From the NCBI GenBank assembly GCA_027306755.1, contig DAHUZE010000091.1, positions 1-38,704 of the forward strand: a stretch of DNA of 38,704 nucleotides, in the 5' to 3' direction. Positions 14,491-22,108 of the stretch are shown piece after piece (the first letter of the stretch is position 1; each line of letters starts with the position of its first letter). The DNA comes from Acidimicrobiaceae bacterium (lineage in GTDB: Bacteria > Actinomycetota > Acidimicrobiia > Acidimicrobiales > RAAP-2). The notes below the pieces were generated by a model. It was not told the DNA's origin. It was given only the letters and a program-made list of their open reading frames with translations, and made no database searches. Position numbers and translations under genes: made by a program.

Positions 14491-16290
14491 ATGAGCGCCG
14501 ATTCGCTCTTCCCCGCCGCATCCACGAAGGACACCCTGGCCTTTTGCTGGGACCAGGTCGGGCCGTACAAGAAGCGGGTCGCGGCCGGATGGACCCTCAC
14601 CTTCGTGGCCACCGCCATGCAGTCCGTGGCCGGACCGCTGATCTTTGCCGCCCTGCTTACCCGGGTGGCCCAGCTGCCGCCGCACGCTTCCTTCAGCAGC
14701 ACGTTCGAGCCACTGGTGATCGCCTACGGCGGGGTTCTGGTGGCCAGCACCCTCATGTGGCGGTGGGCGGGCTGGGTCGAGTGGGGAGCGTCCCTCAACG
14801 CCTTCGCCCACGCCCTCGTGCGCGGCTACGACCACTTGATCAGCCTCAGCCACCGGTGGCACTCCGACCGGCCTGCCGGCGAGGTGATCTCCACCCTCGA
14901 GACCTTCTCCTGGGCCTTCGTGGACCTTCTCGACACCTTGAACTGGGGCTACCTCCGGGTTGGGGTCACCGTCCTGTCCGCCATCGTCGTGCTGGCGGTG
15001 GTGGCGTGGCCGGTAGCCCTCGTGATGGCCGTGCTGGTCCTCGTGTTCTGCGTCGTGCTCCAGCGCCGGATGTCGCTGGTGGTGGCCGCTGGCAAGAGGT
15101 TCTCAGACACCCACAGCCGCGCCACGGGCGTGCTGGCGGACACCATCACCAACCTCACCACCATCCGGGCCCAGTCGGCAGAGCCGCTGGAGCGCCGGCA
15201 CGTGGAGGGGTTGGTCGGCGAGACCGTGGCCGCGGACCTGGATGCGCGCCGGATCTTTGCCGCCACGCGCCTGCAGATGGAGGGGTCGCTGGGCGCGTTC
15301 AGCTGGCTCGCAGTCCTTGTGGGGGTCCTGCTCGCCCTCCACCACGCGGCGGCGGCCGGCACCATCTACCTCATCCTCTTCTACGCCACCGCCGTGGTCT
15401 CCTCCATGGAGGAGTCCTTCGAGCACATCCGGACGTCGTCGAGGGGGTTGGGCCGATGCGCCAAGTTCGCCGGCATCGCCGCCACCCCACCGGAGATCCA
15501 GGACGTGGCCGGCGCGCCGTCGTTGAAGGTGGCTGACGGTGGCATCGACCTTTCGCACGTCCGTTTCGCCTACCCGGGCCGTCCGCCGCTCTTCGAGAAC
15601 CTGAACCTCTCGATCGCCCCGGGCGAGCACGTCGGGCTGGTGGGGTCCTCGGGTTCCGGCAAGACCACGCTCACCAAGCTGGTGCTCCGGTTCATGGACA
15701 TCGCCGGCGGCACCATCGCCATCGACGGGCAGGACGTTGCGACGGTGACGCAGTCCTCGCTGCGCCGTCACATCTCCTTCGTCCCCCAGGACCCCCAGAT
15801 GCTGCACCGGACCATCGCGGAGAACATCTGCTACGGCATGGAGGGTGCGGACAGCCCGGACATGGATCTGGTACGCCGGGTGGGCGCGGCAGCCCACGTG
15901 GACGAGTTCGTGGCACGGCTGCCCGAGGGCTACGACACCGTGGTGGGCGAGCGCGGGCTCAAGCTCTCGGGCGGCCAGCGGCAGCGGGTCGCCATCGCAC
16001 AAGCGATGGCCAAGGCCGCCCCCGTCCTGATCCTGGACGAGGCCACCTCGGCGCTGGACTCCGAGTCCGAGGTGCTGGTGCAGGAGGCCCTGTGGCGCCT
16101 CATGTCCAATGCCACCGCCCTGGTGGTCGCCCACCGTCTGGCCACGATCGCCAGGCTGGACCGCATCGTGGTCATCGAGCGGGGCACCATCGTGGAGCAG
16201 GGCTCGCACCGCGAGCTGCTGGCGCTCGGCGACGAGGGCGTCTACGGCCGCCTGTGGCGACACCAGTCGGGAGGGTTCCTGGCCGCCTGA
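14491..16290 (+). CDS. ABC exporter, fused membrane and ATPase domains
   Basis: Type IV ABC half-transporter, 599 aa. Although the frame is open upstream, ATG 14491 has GGAG six bases before it and starts at the expected distance from TM1. Residues ~20-310 are the six-helix membrane domain; ~340-595 the nucleotide-binding domain, with VRFAYPGRPPLFENL, Walker A GSSGSGKTTL, VPQDPQMLHRTIAENI, the signature LSGGQRQRVAIAQAM, Walker B VLILDEATSALD and the H-loop VVAHRL. It would work as a homodimer. MsbA-like exporters handle lipids, drugs or peptides and the substrate cannot be read from sequence. It stands alone after phoU, with its own promoter. Confidence 0.85.
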   Translation: MSADSLFPAASTKDTLAFCWDQVGPYKKRVAAGWTLTFVATAMQSVAGPLIFAALLTRVAQLPPHASFSSTFEPLVIAYGGVLVASTLMWRWAGWVEWGASLNAFAHALVRGYDHLISLSHRWHSDRPAGEVISTLETFSWAFVDLLDTLNWGYLRVGVTVLSAIVVLAVVAWPVALVMAVLVLVFCVVLQRRMSLVVAAGKRFSDTHSRATGVLADTITNLTTIRAQSAEPLERRHVEGLVGETVAADLDARRIFAATRLQMEGSLGAFSWLAVLVGVLLALHHAAAAGTIYLILFYATAVVSSMEESFEHIRTSSRGLGRCAKFAGIAATPPEIQDVAGAPSLKVADGGIDLSHVRFAYPGRPPLFENLNLSIAPGEHVGLVGSSGSGKTTLTKLVLRFMDIAGGTIAIDGQDVATVTQSSLRRHISFVPQDPQMLHRTIAENICYGMEGADSPDMDLVRRVGAAAHVDEFVARLPEGYDTVVGERGLKLSGGQRQRVAIAQAMAKAAPVLILDEATSALDSESEVLVQEALWRLMSNATALVVAHRLATIARLDRIVVIERGTIVEQGSHRELLALGDEGVYGRLWRHQSGGFLAA

Positions 16291-16339
16291 GGCAGGTCCC
16301 GTCTCGCTCGCTTTGGCATCCTTCACGGGCGTGCGTCGC

Positions 16340-16425
16340 GGGCTCGCCGCTCGCCGCTCGAAGCCTCCGGTCGCCGGTCGCCGCTCGCCGCTCGCCGCTC
16401 GCCGCTCGAAGCCTCCGGTCGCGTC
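16340..16425 (+). repeat. Imperfect direct repeats, cgccgctc family
   Basis: Low-complexity run built from gccgctc 7-mers with a longer block, cgccgctcgaagcctccggtc, appearing twice (around 16353-16372 and 16403-16420). It lies between the ABC exporter stop and the riboswitch promoter. Units are too short and irregular for a CRISPR. Confidence 0.7.
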
Positions 16426-16441
16426 GCCCGGGTCGGTAGGG

Positions 16442-16447
16442 TATGGT
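16442..16447 (+). promoter_or_regulatory. Candidate -10 (TATGGT) of the hyf-like operon
   Basis: TATGGT fits the TANNNT -10 pattern and would start transcription at about 16453-16455, exactly at the first base of the riboswitch pseudoknot. No good -35 is visible 17-18 bases upstream. Confidence 0.45.
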
Positions 16448-16453
16448 GATCAA

Positions 16454-16514
16454 GCCGGATGACGCCCCGGCGAGCGCTTGCTCGAACCGCCTTCACGGGC
16501 TGATGGCTCTACCG
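16454..16514 (+). ncRNA. Fluoride (crcB-type) riboswitch, variant, leader of hyf-like operon
   Basis: Elements in the known order. Pseudoknot strand GCCGG (16454-16458) pairs with CCGGC (16467-16471). GAUGACGCC lies between them and supplies the 5' strand of P1, pairing as GA(C)GCC with GGCUC (16505-16509), with one bulged C. P2 is GCC (16489-16491) with GGC (16498-16500). The hallmark CUGAUGGCUCUACC follows. This closely follows the crystallised Thermotoga fluoride aptamer. Unusual is a hairpin gagc-gctt-gctc (16472-16483) inserted after the pseudoknot. Downstream, CCGAAT/ATTCGG (16512-16529) forms a hairpin abutting the P1 3' strand, a likely expression platform. Formate-hydrogenlyase-type genes are known targets of this RNA class. 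Confidence 0.65.
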
Positions 16515-16549
16515 AATTCATTCATTCGGAGCACGTGGAGGTCGCTGCG

Positions 16550-17515
16550 TTGGGTCCCAGCGTCGTTGCACCACAGGGCATCCAGGCGCTGCAGGTAGCG
16601 ACGATCCTGGTCGGGTCCCCCCTTGTGAGCGGCGTGATCGCCCACGTCGAGGGCCGGCTGCAGGGGCGCCGTGGTCCCCGGATCCTTCAGCCCTACTACG
16701 ACCTGGCCAAGCTCTTCCGCAAGGAGACGGTGGTCACCGACGAGTCGAGCTGGGTGTTCCTTGCCGGTCCCGTCGTCGCATTCAGCTGCTACCTCATCGT
16801 CCCGATGCTCATCCCGGTGCTCACCACGTACGGGCTGCCGCTCGGGTACATGGGCGACATCTTGGGGGGCGGGTTCATCCTGGCCCTGGCCGGGTTCTCG
16901 GTGGCTCTGGCCGGGACCGAGTCCGGTGCGCCCTACGCGCAGCTGGGAAGCAGCCGGGCCATGACGTTCGGCGCGCTGATCGAACCCACCATCCTGTTCG
17001 TCTTCTTTGCCGTCGCTCTGCTCACGAGCACCGACCTCCCCTACGCGATGGCGGCGACCGTCCGGTCCTCGACTTCGGAGATCGTCCGGCCCGGGCACGT
17101 GTTCGCCGCAATCGCCTTCTTCCTCGTGGTGCTGGCCGATACGGGCCGCATCCCGGTGGAGACGCATTCGGGAACGCTCGAGTTCGGGATGATCGACGAA
17201 GGCCGGACGCTCGAGCACTCAGGCCCCCAACTGGCCCTCTTGAAGTGGGGATCGGCGATGAAGCAGCTGATCCTCTACACCATCCTCATCAACGTGTTCG
17301 TAGCGCCCTGGGGGCTCGCCACGTCCGGGAGCCCGGCCGCCGTGGTGATCGCCATCGCCTCCCTCATCGGCAAGGCCGTGCTGCTGGGCTGCATCTTCGC
17401 CCTCATCGACAACCTGTTCTCCAAGCTCCGGCTGTTCAAGATCACCGAGTTCCTCGCGGCCGCCTTCCTGCTTGCCGTGCTGGCGGTCTTCGTCTTCTAC
17501 GTGAAAGGCGGCTGA
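16550..17515 (+). CDS. Hydrogenase-4/Ehr-like membrane subunit, HyfC/NuoH type
   Basis: Integral membrane subunit that couples the peripheral arm to the ion-pumping arm in Hyf, Ech and complex I-like enzymes. 321 aa, about eight helices. The conserved loop after TM1 reads GRRGPRILQPYYDLAKLF, typical of HyfC/HycD; DTGRIPVETHSGTLEFGM is the conserved acidic loop shared with NuoH. The start is taken as TTG 16550 because GGAGG lies eight bases upstream and because in-frame starts further up fall inside the riboswitch. It overlaps the next gene by one base (TGATG). First gene of a six-gene set C-E-F-G-I-B under a fluoride riboswitch. Confidence 0.82.
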   Translation: MGPSVVAPQGIQALQVATILVGSPLVSGVIAHVEGRLQGRRGPRILQPYYDLAKLFRKETVVTDESSWVFLAGPVVAFSCYLIVPMLIPVLTTYGLPLGYMGDILGGGFILALAGFSVALAGTESGAPYAQLGSSRAMTFGALIEPTILFVFFAVALLTSTDLPYAMAATVRSSTSEIVRPGHVFAAIAFFLVVLADTGRIPVETHSGTLEFGMIDEGRTLEHSGPQLALLKWGSAMKQLILYTILINVFVAPWGLATSGSPAAVVIAIASLIGKAVLLGCIFALIDNLFSKLRLFKITEFLAAAFLLAVLAVFVFYVKGG

Positions 17516-18180
17516 TGCACCTGGTCCCGTCCGCATACGCCGGTTTTGCCGACGTTGTGGCCATGCTCGTCCTCCTGACGGAGTTTGCGATGCTGCGGGC
17601 ACCGCTCCTCCGATCTCAGGTGCGGATCTACGCCTTCCAGTCCCTGGTCGTGACCGGTTTGGCGGTGGACATCGCTGCCGCTCGCCACGTACCCGACCTC
17701 TACACGCTGGCGGCTCTGACGTTCGCCCTGAAGGTGGTCCTCGTTCCCGGGGTGGTGCTGCGGTTGCTCCGCGACGCCGAGGCGGACCTGGCGGGCAGTC
17801 CCGTGCTCGGAGTTGCCAGCATGGTGCTGATCGCCATCGCTGTGTCTGCGTTCGGCTTCTTCGCCGTGGGCTCCTTCCACGTGCAGTCCGCGACGCTCCC
17901 GACGACTGCGCTCGCCATCGCCATCGCCGCCGCGCTCGTCGCGTTCGTCCTCATCATCCTCCGCACGGACGTCGTATCCCAGGCCATGGGGTTCTTCTCC
18001 CTCGAGAACAGCGTGTCGGTGGCCAGCCTGGTCGTTGCCGCCGGGCTCCCACTGGTGGTCGAAGTGGCATTCCTCTTCGACCTGCTCGTTGCCGTGGTCG
18101 TCTTCGGAGTGATCATGCGGGTCCACCATGGGCGGACCAAGACGCTGTCCACCGACGAGCTCGACCGGTTGAAGGGATAG
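17515..18180 (+). CDS. Hydrogenase-4/Ehr-like membrane subunit, HyfE type
   Basis: Small membrane protein of 221 aa with about seven helices and few charged residues inside the membrane. The order of helices, the late segment RTDVVSQAMGFFSLENSV and the C-terminal MRVHHGRTKTLSTDELDRLKG match HyfE, the hydrogenase-4 subunit that combines the role of NuoK with extra helices. GFFSLENSV (ENg/ENS motif) is a HyfE hallmark, carrying a Glu that corresponds to the NuoK proton path. ATG 17515 overlaps the preceding stop and the gene ends seven bases before hyfF-like. It is probably part of the proton-transfer arm. Confidence 0.82.
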   Translation: MHLVPSAYAGFADVVAMLVLLTEFAMLRAPLLRSQVRIYAFQSLVVTGLAVDIAAARHVPDLYTLAALTFALKVVLVPGVVLRLLRDAEADLAGSPVLGVASMVLIAIAVSAFGFFAVGSFHVQSATLPTTALAIAIAAALVAFVLIILRTDVVSQAMGFFSLENSVSVASLVVAAGLPLVVEVAFLFDLLVAVVVFGVIMRVHHGRTKTLSTDELDRLKG

Positions 18181-18187
18181 GCACGCC

Positions 18188-19675
18188 ATGCCCGCAGTGA
18201 TGGTGGCACTCGTCGTCTTGCCGTTCGGCGTGTCCGTCGCGACGTTCTTCCTGCCGGTCCCTGCCTCCCGCGTGCTGTCGGTGCTGTCCGGCATCGCCGC
18301 GTTCTCTCTCTCCCTGCTGCTCGTACCCGCGGCTGCCGATCACCGGCAGATCGCGGTGGGAAGCTTCCTGCGCGTGGACGCGCTCTCGGTCGTGTTCCTG
18401 GTCGCCACGGCCTTCCTCTACGCCACGACGGCCCTCTTCACCACTGGTTACCTCGCGCTGGCGGACAATCCCGCCGGCACCCGCTACGGACGCCGCTTCT
18501 ACGCCGGGTTGAACCTCTTCTGCTGGGCCATGCTTGCGGTGCCGCTGGTCAACGGGCTCGCCCTGCTCTGGGTGGCCATCGAGATCACGACCGTCGTGTC
18601 CGCCCTCCTCGTGGCCATCGACGACACCGACGGAGCGACCGAGGCGAGCTGGAAGTACGTGCTGATCGCCTCCCTGGGCCTCGGGATCGCCCTCCTCGCA
18701 ACCATCATCATGTACTACGCAGGCACGAAGGTGTTCGGGGGATCCTACGACTTGTCCTACGCGACGCTGCTGCACGGAGCGAGCCACTTCCCACCCGGTG
18801 CCGTCCGCCTGGCCTTCGTGCTGGCGGTGCTCGGCTTCGGCACCAAGATGGGCCTCGTCCCCGTGCACACCTGGCTTCCGGACGCGCACTCCGAAGCTCC
18901 CACGCCCGTCTCCGCGCTGCTGTCGGGGGCCCTCTTGGCCATCTGCTTCTACGCGATCTTGCGGTACTTCCAGATCACGGTGCGAGCAGTCGGCCCCGCG
19001 TTCCCGCGAACGGTGTTCCTCATCTTCGGACTGGCGTCACTGCTCCTCGCCGCGCTCTACCTCCTGAGCCAGCGTGACATGAAGCGCCTGTTGGCATATT
19101 CCAGTGTCGAGCATATGGGCATCCTGGCCATCGGGATGAGCTTTGGCGTGCCCATAGCCGTCTTCGGCGTCCTCCTCCACGTCCTCTGCCACGCGGCGGC
19201 AAAGGGGACTGCGTTCTTCGGCGCAGGGTCGGTGGTGCGAAAGTTCGGCTTGAAGGACATGAGCAGGATCCGCGGCGGTATCGGCGCGCTCCCCTGGAGC
19301 GGACCGATGCTGGTTGCCGCGGTGCTGGCGCTCTCGGCTCTTCCCCCGTTCGGCATCTTCCGCAGCGAGTTCCTCATCGTCTCGGGTGGCCTGTCCGGCT
19401 CGAACGACGCGGGCGCTGCTGTCCTCGTCGTACTGGTCACCGTCGCCTTCTTCGGACTGTCGTGGTTCACCACCCAGACCATGCTGTCCGCCGACGTTCC
19501 CGAGGCGTCGCCCGGCGGCGTGGTGGCGACCCCGGACCGCGGCGAGGTCAGCGTATGGATCGTGGCGGCGATGGCGGCGGGGCTGCTGGGACTGACCATC
19601 CTCGGTGTCCATCCGCCAGCCGCCCTCAGCCACCTTCTCGACCGTGCCACGACCGAGCTGGGGGTACCCAGGTGA
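18188..19675 (+). CDS. Hydrogenase-4/Ehr-like antiporter subunit, HyfF type
   Basis: Proton-translocating subunit homologous to NuoL/M/N and Mrp antiporters, 495 aa with about 14 helices. Ion-path residues are intact: the TM5 Glu in LLWVAIEITTVVSALL, the TM7 Lys in GFGTKMGLVPVHTWLPDAHSE, and LLAYSSVEHMGILAIG with HAAAKGTAFFGAGSV further on. It is somewhat shorter than E. coli HyfF because the C-terminal extension is brief. GTG of the next gene overlaps its stop (GTGA). Retention of these residues suggests selection for ion movement even though the redox subunits of the same operon have lost their metal ligands. Confidence 0.88.
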   Translation: MPAVMVALVVLPFGVSVATFFLPVPASRVLSVLSGIAAFSLSLLLVPAAADHRQIAVGSFLRVDALSVVFLVATAFLYATTALFTTGYLALADNPAGTRYGRRFYAGLNLFCWAMLAVPLVNGLALLWVAIEITTVVSALLVAIDDTDGATEASWKYVLIASLGLGIALLATIIMYYAGTKVFGGSYDLSYATLLHGASHFPPGAVRLAFVLAVLGFGTKMGLVPVHTWLPDAHSEAPTPVSALLSGALLAICFYAILRYFQITVRAVGPAFPRTVFLIFGLASLLLAALYLLSQRDMKRLLAYSSVEHMGILAIGMSFGVPIAVFGVLLHVLCHAAAKGTAFFGAGSVVRKFGLKDMSRIRGGIGALPWSGPMLVAAVLALSALPPFGIFRSEFLIVSGGLSGSNDAGAAVLVVLVTVAFFGLSWFTTQTMLSADVPEASPGGVVATPDRGEVSVWIVAAMAAGLLGLTILGVHPPAALSHLLDRATTELGVPR

Positions 19676-21171
19676 GCGGCTCCGCGAGCGACGGCGCGCC
19701 ACGGCTCGAAGCCTTCGTCGCGCACGTGGCCGACCGCATCGACGGAGGAGCCCGGTTCTGCGGGCTGCTCGCTGTGCCGGCCAGCGAAGGGACGCGGCTG
19801 GTGGCGATCCTGGCCTGGGGGACGGCGCTGCGGGCCGAGTCGGTCTCGCTGCCCGAGGCGGGCCTGACCTTTCCCTCGCTCACCTCGCGCATCCCCGGCG
19901 CCAACTGGTACGAACGCGAGATCCACGACCTCTACGGGCTCGAGCCCGCGGGCCATCCCCAGCTCGATCCGCTCGTCCTGCCCCTGGCCCGAGGTGCCGA
20001 CCGGCCCTGCCCGGGATCCGGCGCGCCGGGGCGGCCGGTCGAGCTGGATTGCCGCCCACCGCCGTCCCGCCTTTCGGGCCAGGGCGTGTTCACGATCCCC
20101 TACGGCCCCGTCCGCTCTGGAGTCTTCGAGTCGGTCGAGTACCAGGTCGAGACGCCGGGAGAGGACATCCCCAGCGTGCGGACCCGGGTGTTCTACAAGC
20201 ACCGAGGAATCGAAGCCCGGTTTGAGGGGATGGACGTTGCGGACGGCGCTCTGCTGGCAGAGCGCGTCGAAGGCGTCGCGTCGGTCGCGCATGCCGTGGC
20301 CTACTGCGGCGCCATCGAGCAGATCGCCGGCGTGGAGGTGCCCGAGGGGGCGGGACTGGTCCGGGTCGTCCACGCCGAACTGGAACGGGTCGCCAACCAC
20401 CTGGACTCGACCATCCGGCATGCCGAAGCAGCCGGCCAGGCCGTCGCCTTCGCCCGCCTCACCCTCCACAAGGAGCGCCTGCTGCGGCTCCGGGGAGCGC
20501 TGTGCGGAAGCCGGTTCGGCCGGGGCGTCGTAATTCCGGGCGGGGTTGCCAGCGGGATGGCCATGGCTACTCGGGAGCTCTTCGCAGCGCTCGACGAGCT
20601 CCAACGGGACATCCGCTCCGATCTCCGCATGCTGATGGCCACGCCGTCGTTCGTCGACCGCTTGCGCGGCACGGGGGTGATCCCTCCCGCGCTCGCGGCG
20701 CAGTACGGAGCGGTCGGCCCCCTCGGGCGGGGCTCCGGGCAGACGGACGATGCCCGGCTGGCGCGACCCTACGCCGGCTATCTGCAGCTCGGCAATCAGC
20801 TGGTGGACGTCCGGAGCGAGGGCGATGCACTCGCCCGGCAGCGTGTCAGGATCGACGAGATCGAGGGCGCCTTCCACCTCGTGCGCCAGGCCGCCGACCA
20901 GCTCGATGACCGCAGGGAGGCCCATGGGCCGTGGTCTATCCCGGTGGGCGGCTTCACGAGTGGGGAGGGCCTGGGGTGGGCCGAAGCACCCCAGGGCGAG
21001 GTCTTCTACTTCGTGAGCATGCGCGGTGGGCGCCTGGTCCGGGTGAAGCCCCGCTCGGCCTCCTTCCACAACCTGGGCCTCTTCCGTGCTGCGTTCCCGC
21101 GGGACATCCTCACGGACTTCGCCTTCATCGAGGCGAGCTTCGGGCTCTCGGTCGCAGGGGTGGCGGGGTGA
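19672..21171 (+). CDS. NiFe-hydrogenase-like large subunit (HyfG type) lacking NiFe ligands
   Basis: 499 aa, a fusion of a NuoC-like domain (residues ~1-125, with PGANWYEREIHDLYGLEP) and a NuoD/hydrogenase large-subunit domain. The usual EGRVCGIC-type motif is ERVEGVASVAHAVAYC (about residue 196): both cysteines are replaced, by Glu and Ala. At the C-terminus, where DPCxxC normally ligates NiFe, the sequence is DFAFIEASFGLSVAG with no cysteine. A [NiFe] site therefore cannot form. This resembles the Ehr (energy-converting-hydrogenase-related) group, described as lacking these ligands. The gene has normal codon use and no frameshift, so it is under selection, not decaying. It would be the peripheral structural subunit. 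Confidence 0.82.
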   Translation: MSGSASDGAPRLEAFVAHVADRIDGGARFCGLLAVPASEGTRLVAILAWGTALRAESVSLPEAGLTFPSLTSRIPGANWYEREIHDLYGLEPAGHPQLDPLVLPLARGADRPCPGSGAPGRPVELDCRPPPSRLSGQGVFTIPYGPVRSGVFESVEYQVETPGEDIPSVRTRVFYKHRGIEARFEGMDVADGALLAERVEGVASVAHAVAYCGAIEQIAGVEVPEGAGLVRVVHAELERVANHLDSTIRHAEAAGQAVAFARLTLHKERLLRLRGALCGSRFGRGVVIPGGVASGMAMATRELFAALDELQRDIRSDLRMLMATPSFVDRLRGTGVIPPALAAQYGAVGPLGRGSGQTDDARLARPYAGYLQLGNQLVDVRSEGDALARQRVRIDEIEGAFHLVRQAADQLDDRREAHGPWSIPVGGFTSGEGLGWAEAPQGEVFYFVSMRGGRLVRVKPRSASFHNLGLFRAAFPRDILTDFAFIEASFGLSVAGVAG

Positions 21172-21190
21172 CGGCGGGGAGCGTGGTCTG

Positions 21191-22108
21191 ATGCCCTGGA
21201 TCCCGAGAGGGTTGCGCGAAGGAATCGTCACCACCCGCTATCCACGCCGACCCGACGGCTACGGTCCGCGCTTCAACGCGGCGGTGGTCGTCCGGCCCGG
21301 GCCGCACGACGCCGCGACCCTCGCCGCGGCGGCGGCCGCCTGCCCCACCGGTGCGATCGCCGTTGCCGGCGTCCCGGCATCGGGCCCAGCCGAGGGCGTG
21401 GGCCGCGACGCAAGCGCGGGCGGGGTGGCACTCGACCGCGGGCGGTGCGTCCTCTGCGGGCGGTGCACGGACCTGGCGCCCGGGGTGTTCGGATTCGATC
21501 CGTCCTTCGAGATCGCCGGCATCACCCGGGACACGCTGGTCGTCCCGCGGCGGCCCGAGACCGATCGGGCCATCGCCGCCACGAGGACCGAGCTCGGACG
21601 CCGGACCCGCGCCCTGCGCCGTTCCGTGCACATCCGCCATGTGGACGCCGGGTCCGACGGTGCCGACGAGTGGGAGATCGCCGCCCTCACCAACCCGGTG
21701 TACGACGTGCAGCGCTTGGGGATCTTCTTCACGGCCAGCCCCCGCCACGCCGACCTGCTCCTGGCGACGGGCACCGGTACGGCGGCGATGCTCGGCCCGC
21801 TGCGCGAAACCTACGAGGTCATGCCCGAGCCGAAGATCGTCATCGCGGCGGGAGTCGACGCCGTCAGCGGGGGCCTCGTGGGCCGGGGGTATGCCACGTC
21901 CGGCGGCATCGGCGATGCCGTCCCGGTGGACGTGTGGGTGCCCGGCGCGCCGGCCTCGCCGTTCGGCCTGCTGTCGGCGATCCTCCTGGCGCTCGACCTC
22001 CTGCCGGCCGCCCACGGCGCGGGTGTGGCCCCCCCTCCGTCGACGCCCGGAAGGGCCGCTCCTGCGCCGGCTCCCGAGGGGGACCCAATCCCGGGGGTCG
22101 GCGCGTGA
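21191..22108 (+). CDS. Ferredoxin-HyfI fusion, small-subunit homologue without proximal-cluster cysteines
   Basis: 305 aa from ATG 21191. Residues ~30-110 are ferredoxin-like: Cys51 in ACPTGAI and Cys86, 89 and 92 in CVLCGRC. Those are exactly the four ligands of one of the two [4Fe-4S] clusters; the other cluster's ligands are gone. Residues ~145-275 match HyfI/NuoB (ALTNPVYDVQRLGI, ASPRHADLLLATG, EPKIVIAAG, VPVDVWVPG), but CxxC is DxxD (Asp156, Asp159), the next Cys is Asp223 and the PGCP Cys is Ala253, so no proximal cluster. A Pro/Ala-rich tail follows. HyfH and HyfI are normally separate genes. It overlaps hyfB-like by GTGA. Confidence 0.8.
   Translation: MPWIPRGLREGIVTTRYPRRPDGYGPRFNAAVVVRPGPHDAATLAAAAAACPTGAIAVAGVPASGPAEGVGRDASAGGVALDRGRCVLCGRCTDLAPGVFGFDPSFEIAGITRDTLVVPRRPETDRAIAATRTELGRRTRALRRSVHIRHVDAGSDGADEWEIAALTNPVYDVQRLGIFFTASPRHADLLLATGTGTAAMLGPLRETYEVMPEPKIVIAAGVDAVSGGLVGRGYATSGGIGDAVPVDVWVPGAPASPFGLLSAILLALDLLPAAHGAGVAPPPSTPGRAAPAPAPEGDPIPGVGA

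Noticed and set aside
16340-16425. CRISPR-like array
   Set aside because: Units are 7-20 bp, contiguous and irregular with no spacers; simple sequence repeats are sufficient.
16478-16549. Earlier TTG/GTG starts for the HyfC-like protein
   Set aside because: TTG 16478 is inside the riboswitch and has no ribosome site; GTG 16535 has its only purine run three bases away. TTG 16550 with GGAGG at eight bases fits better.
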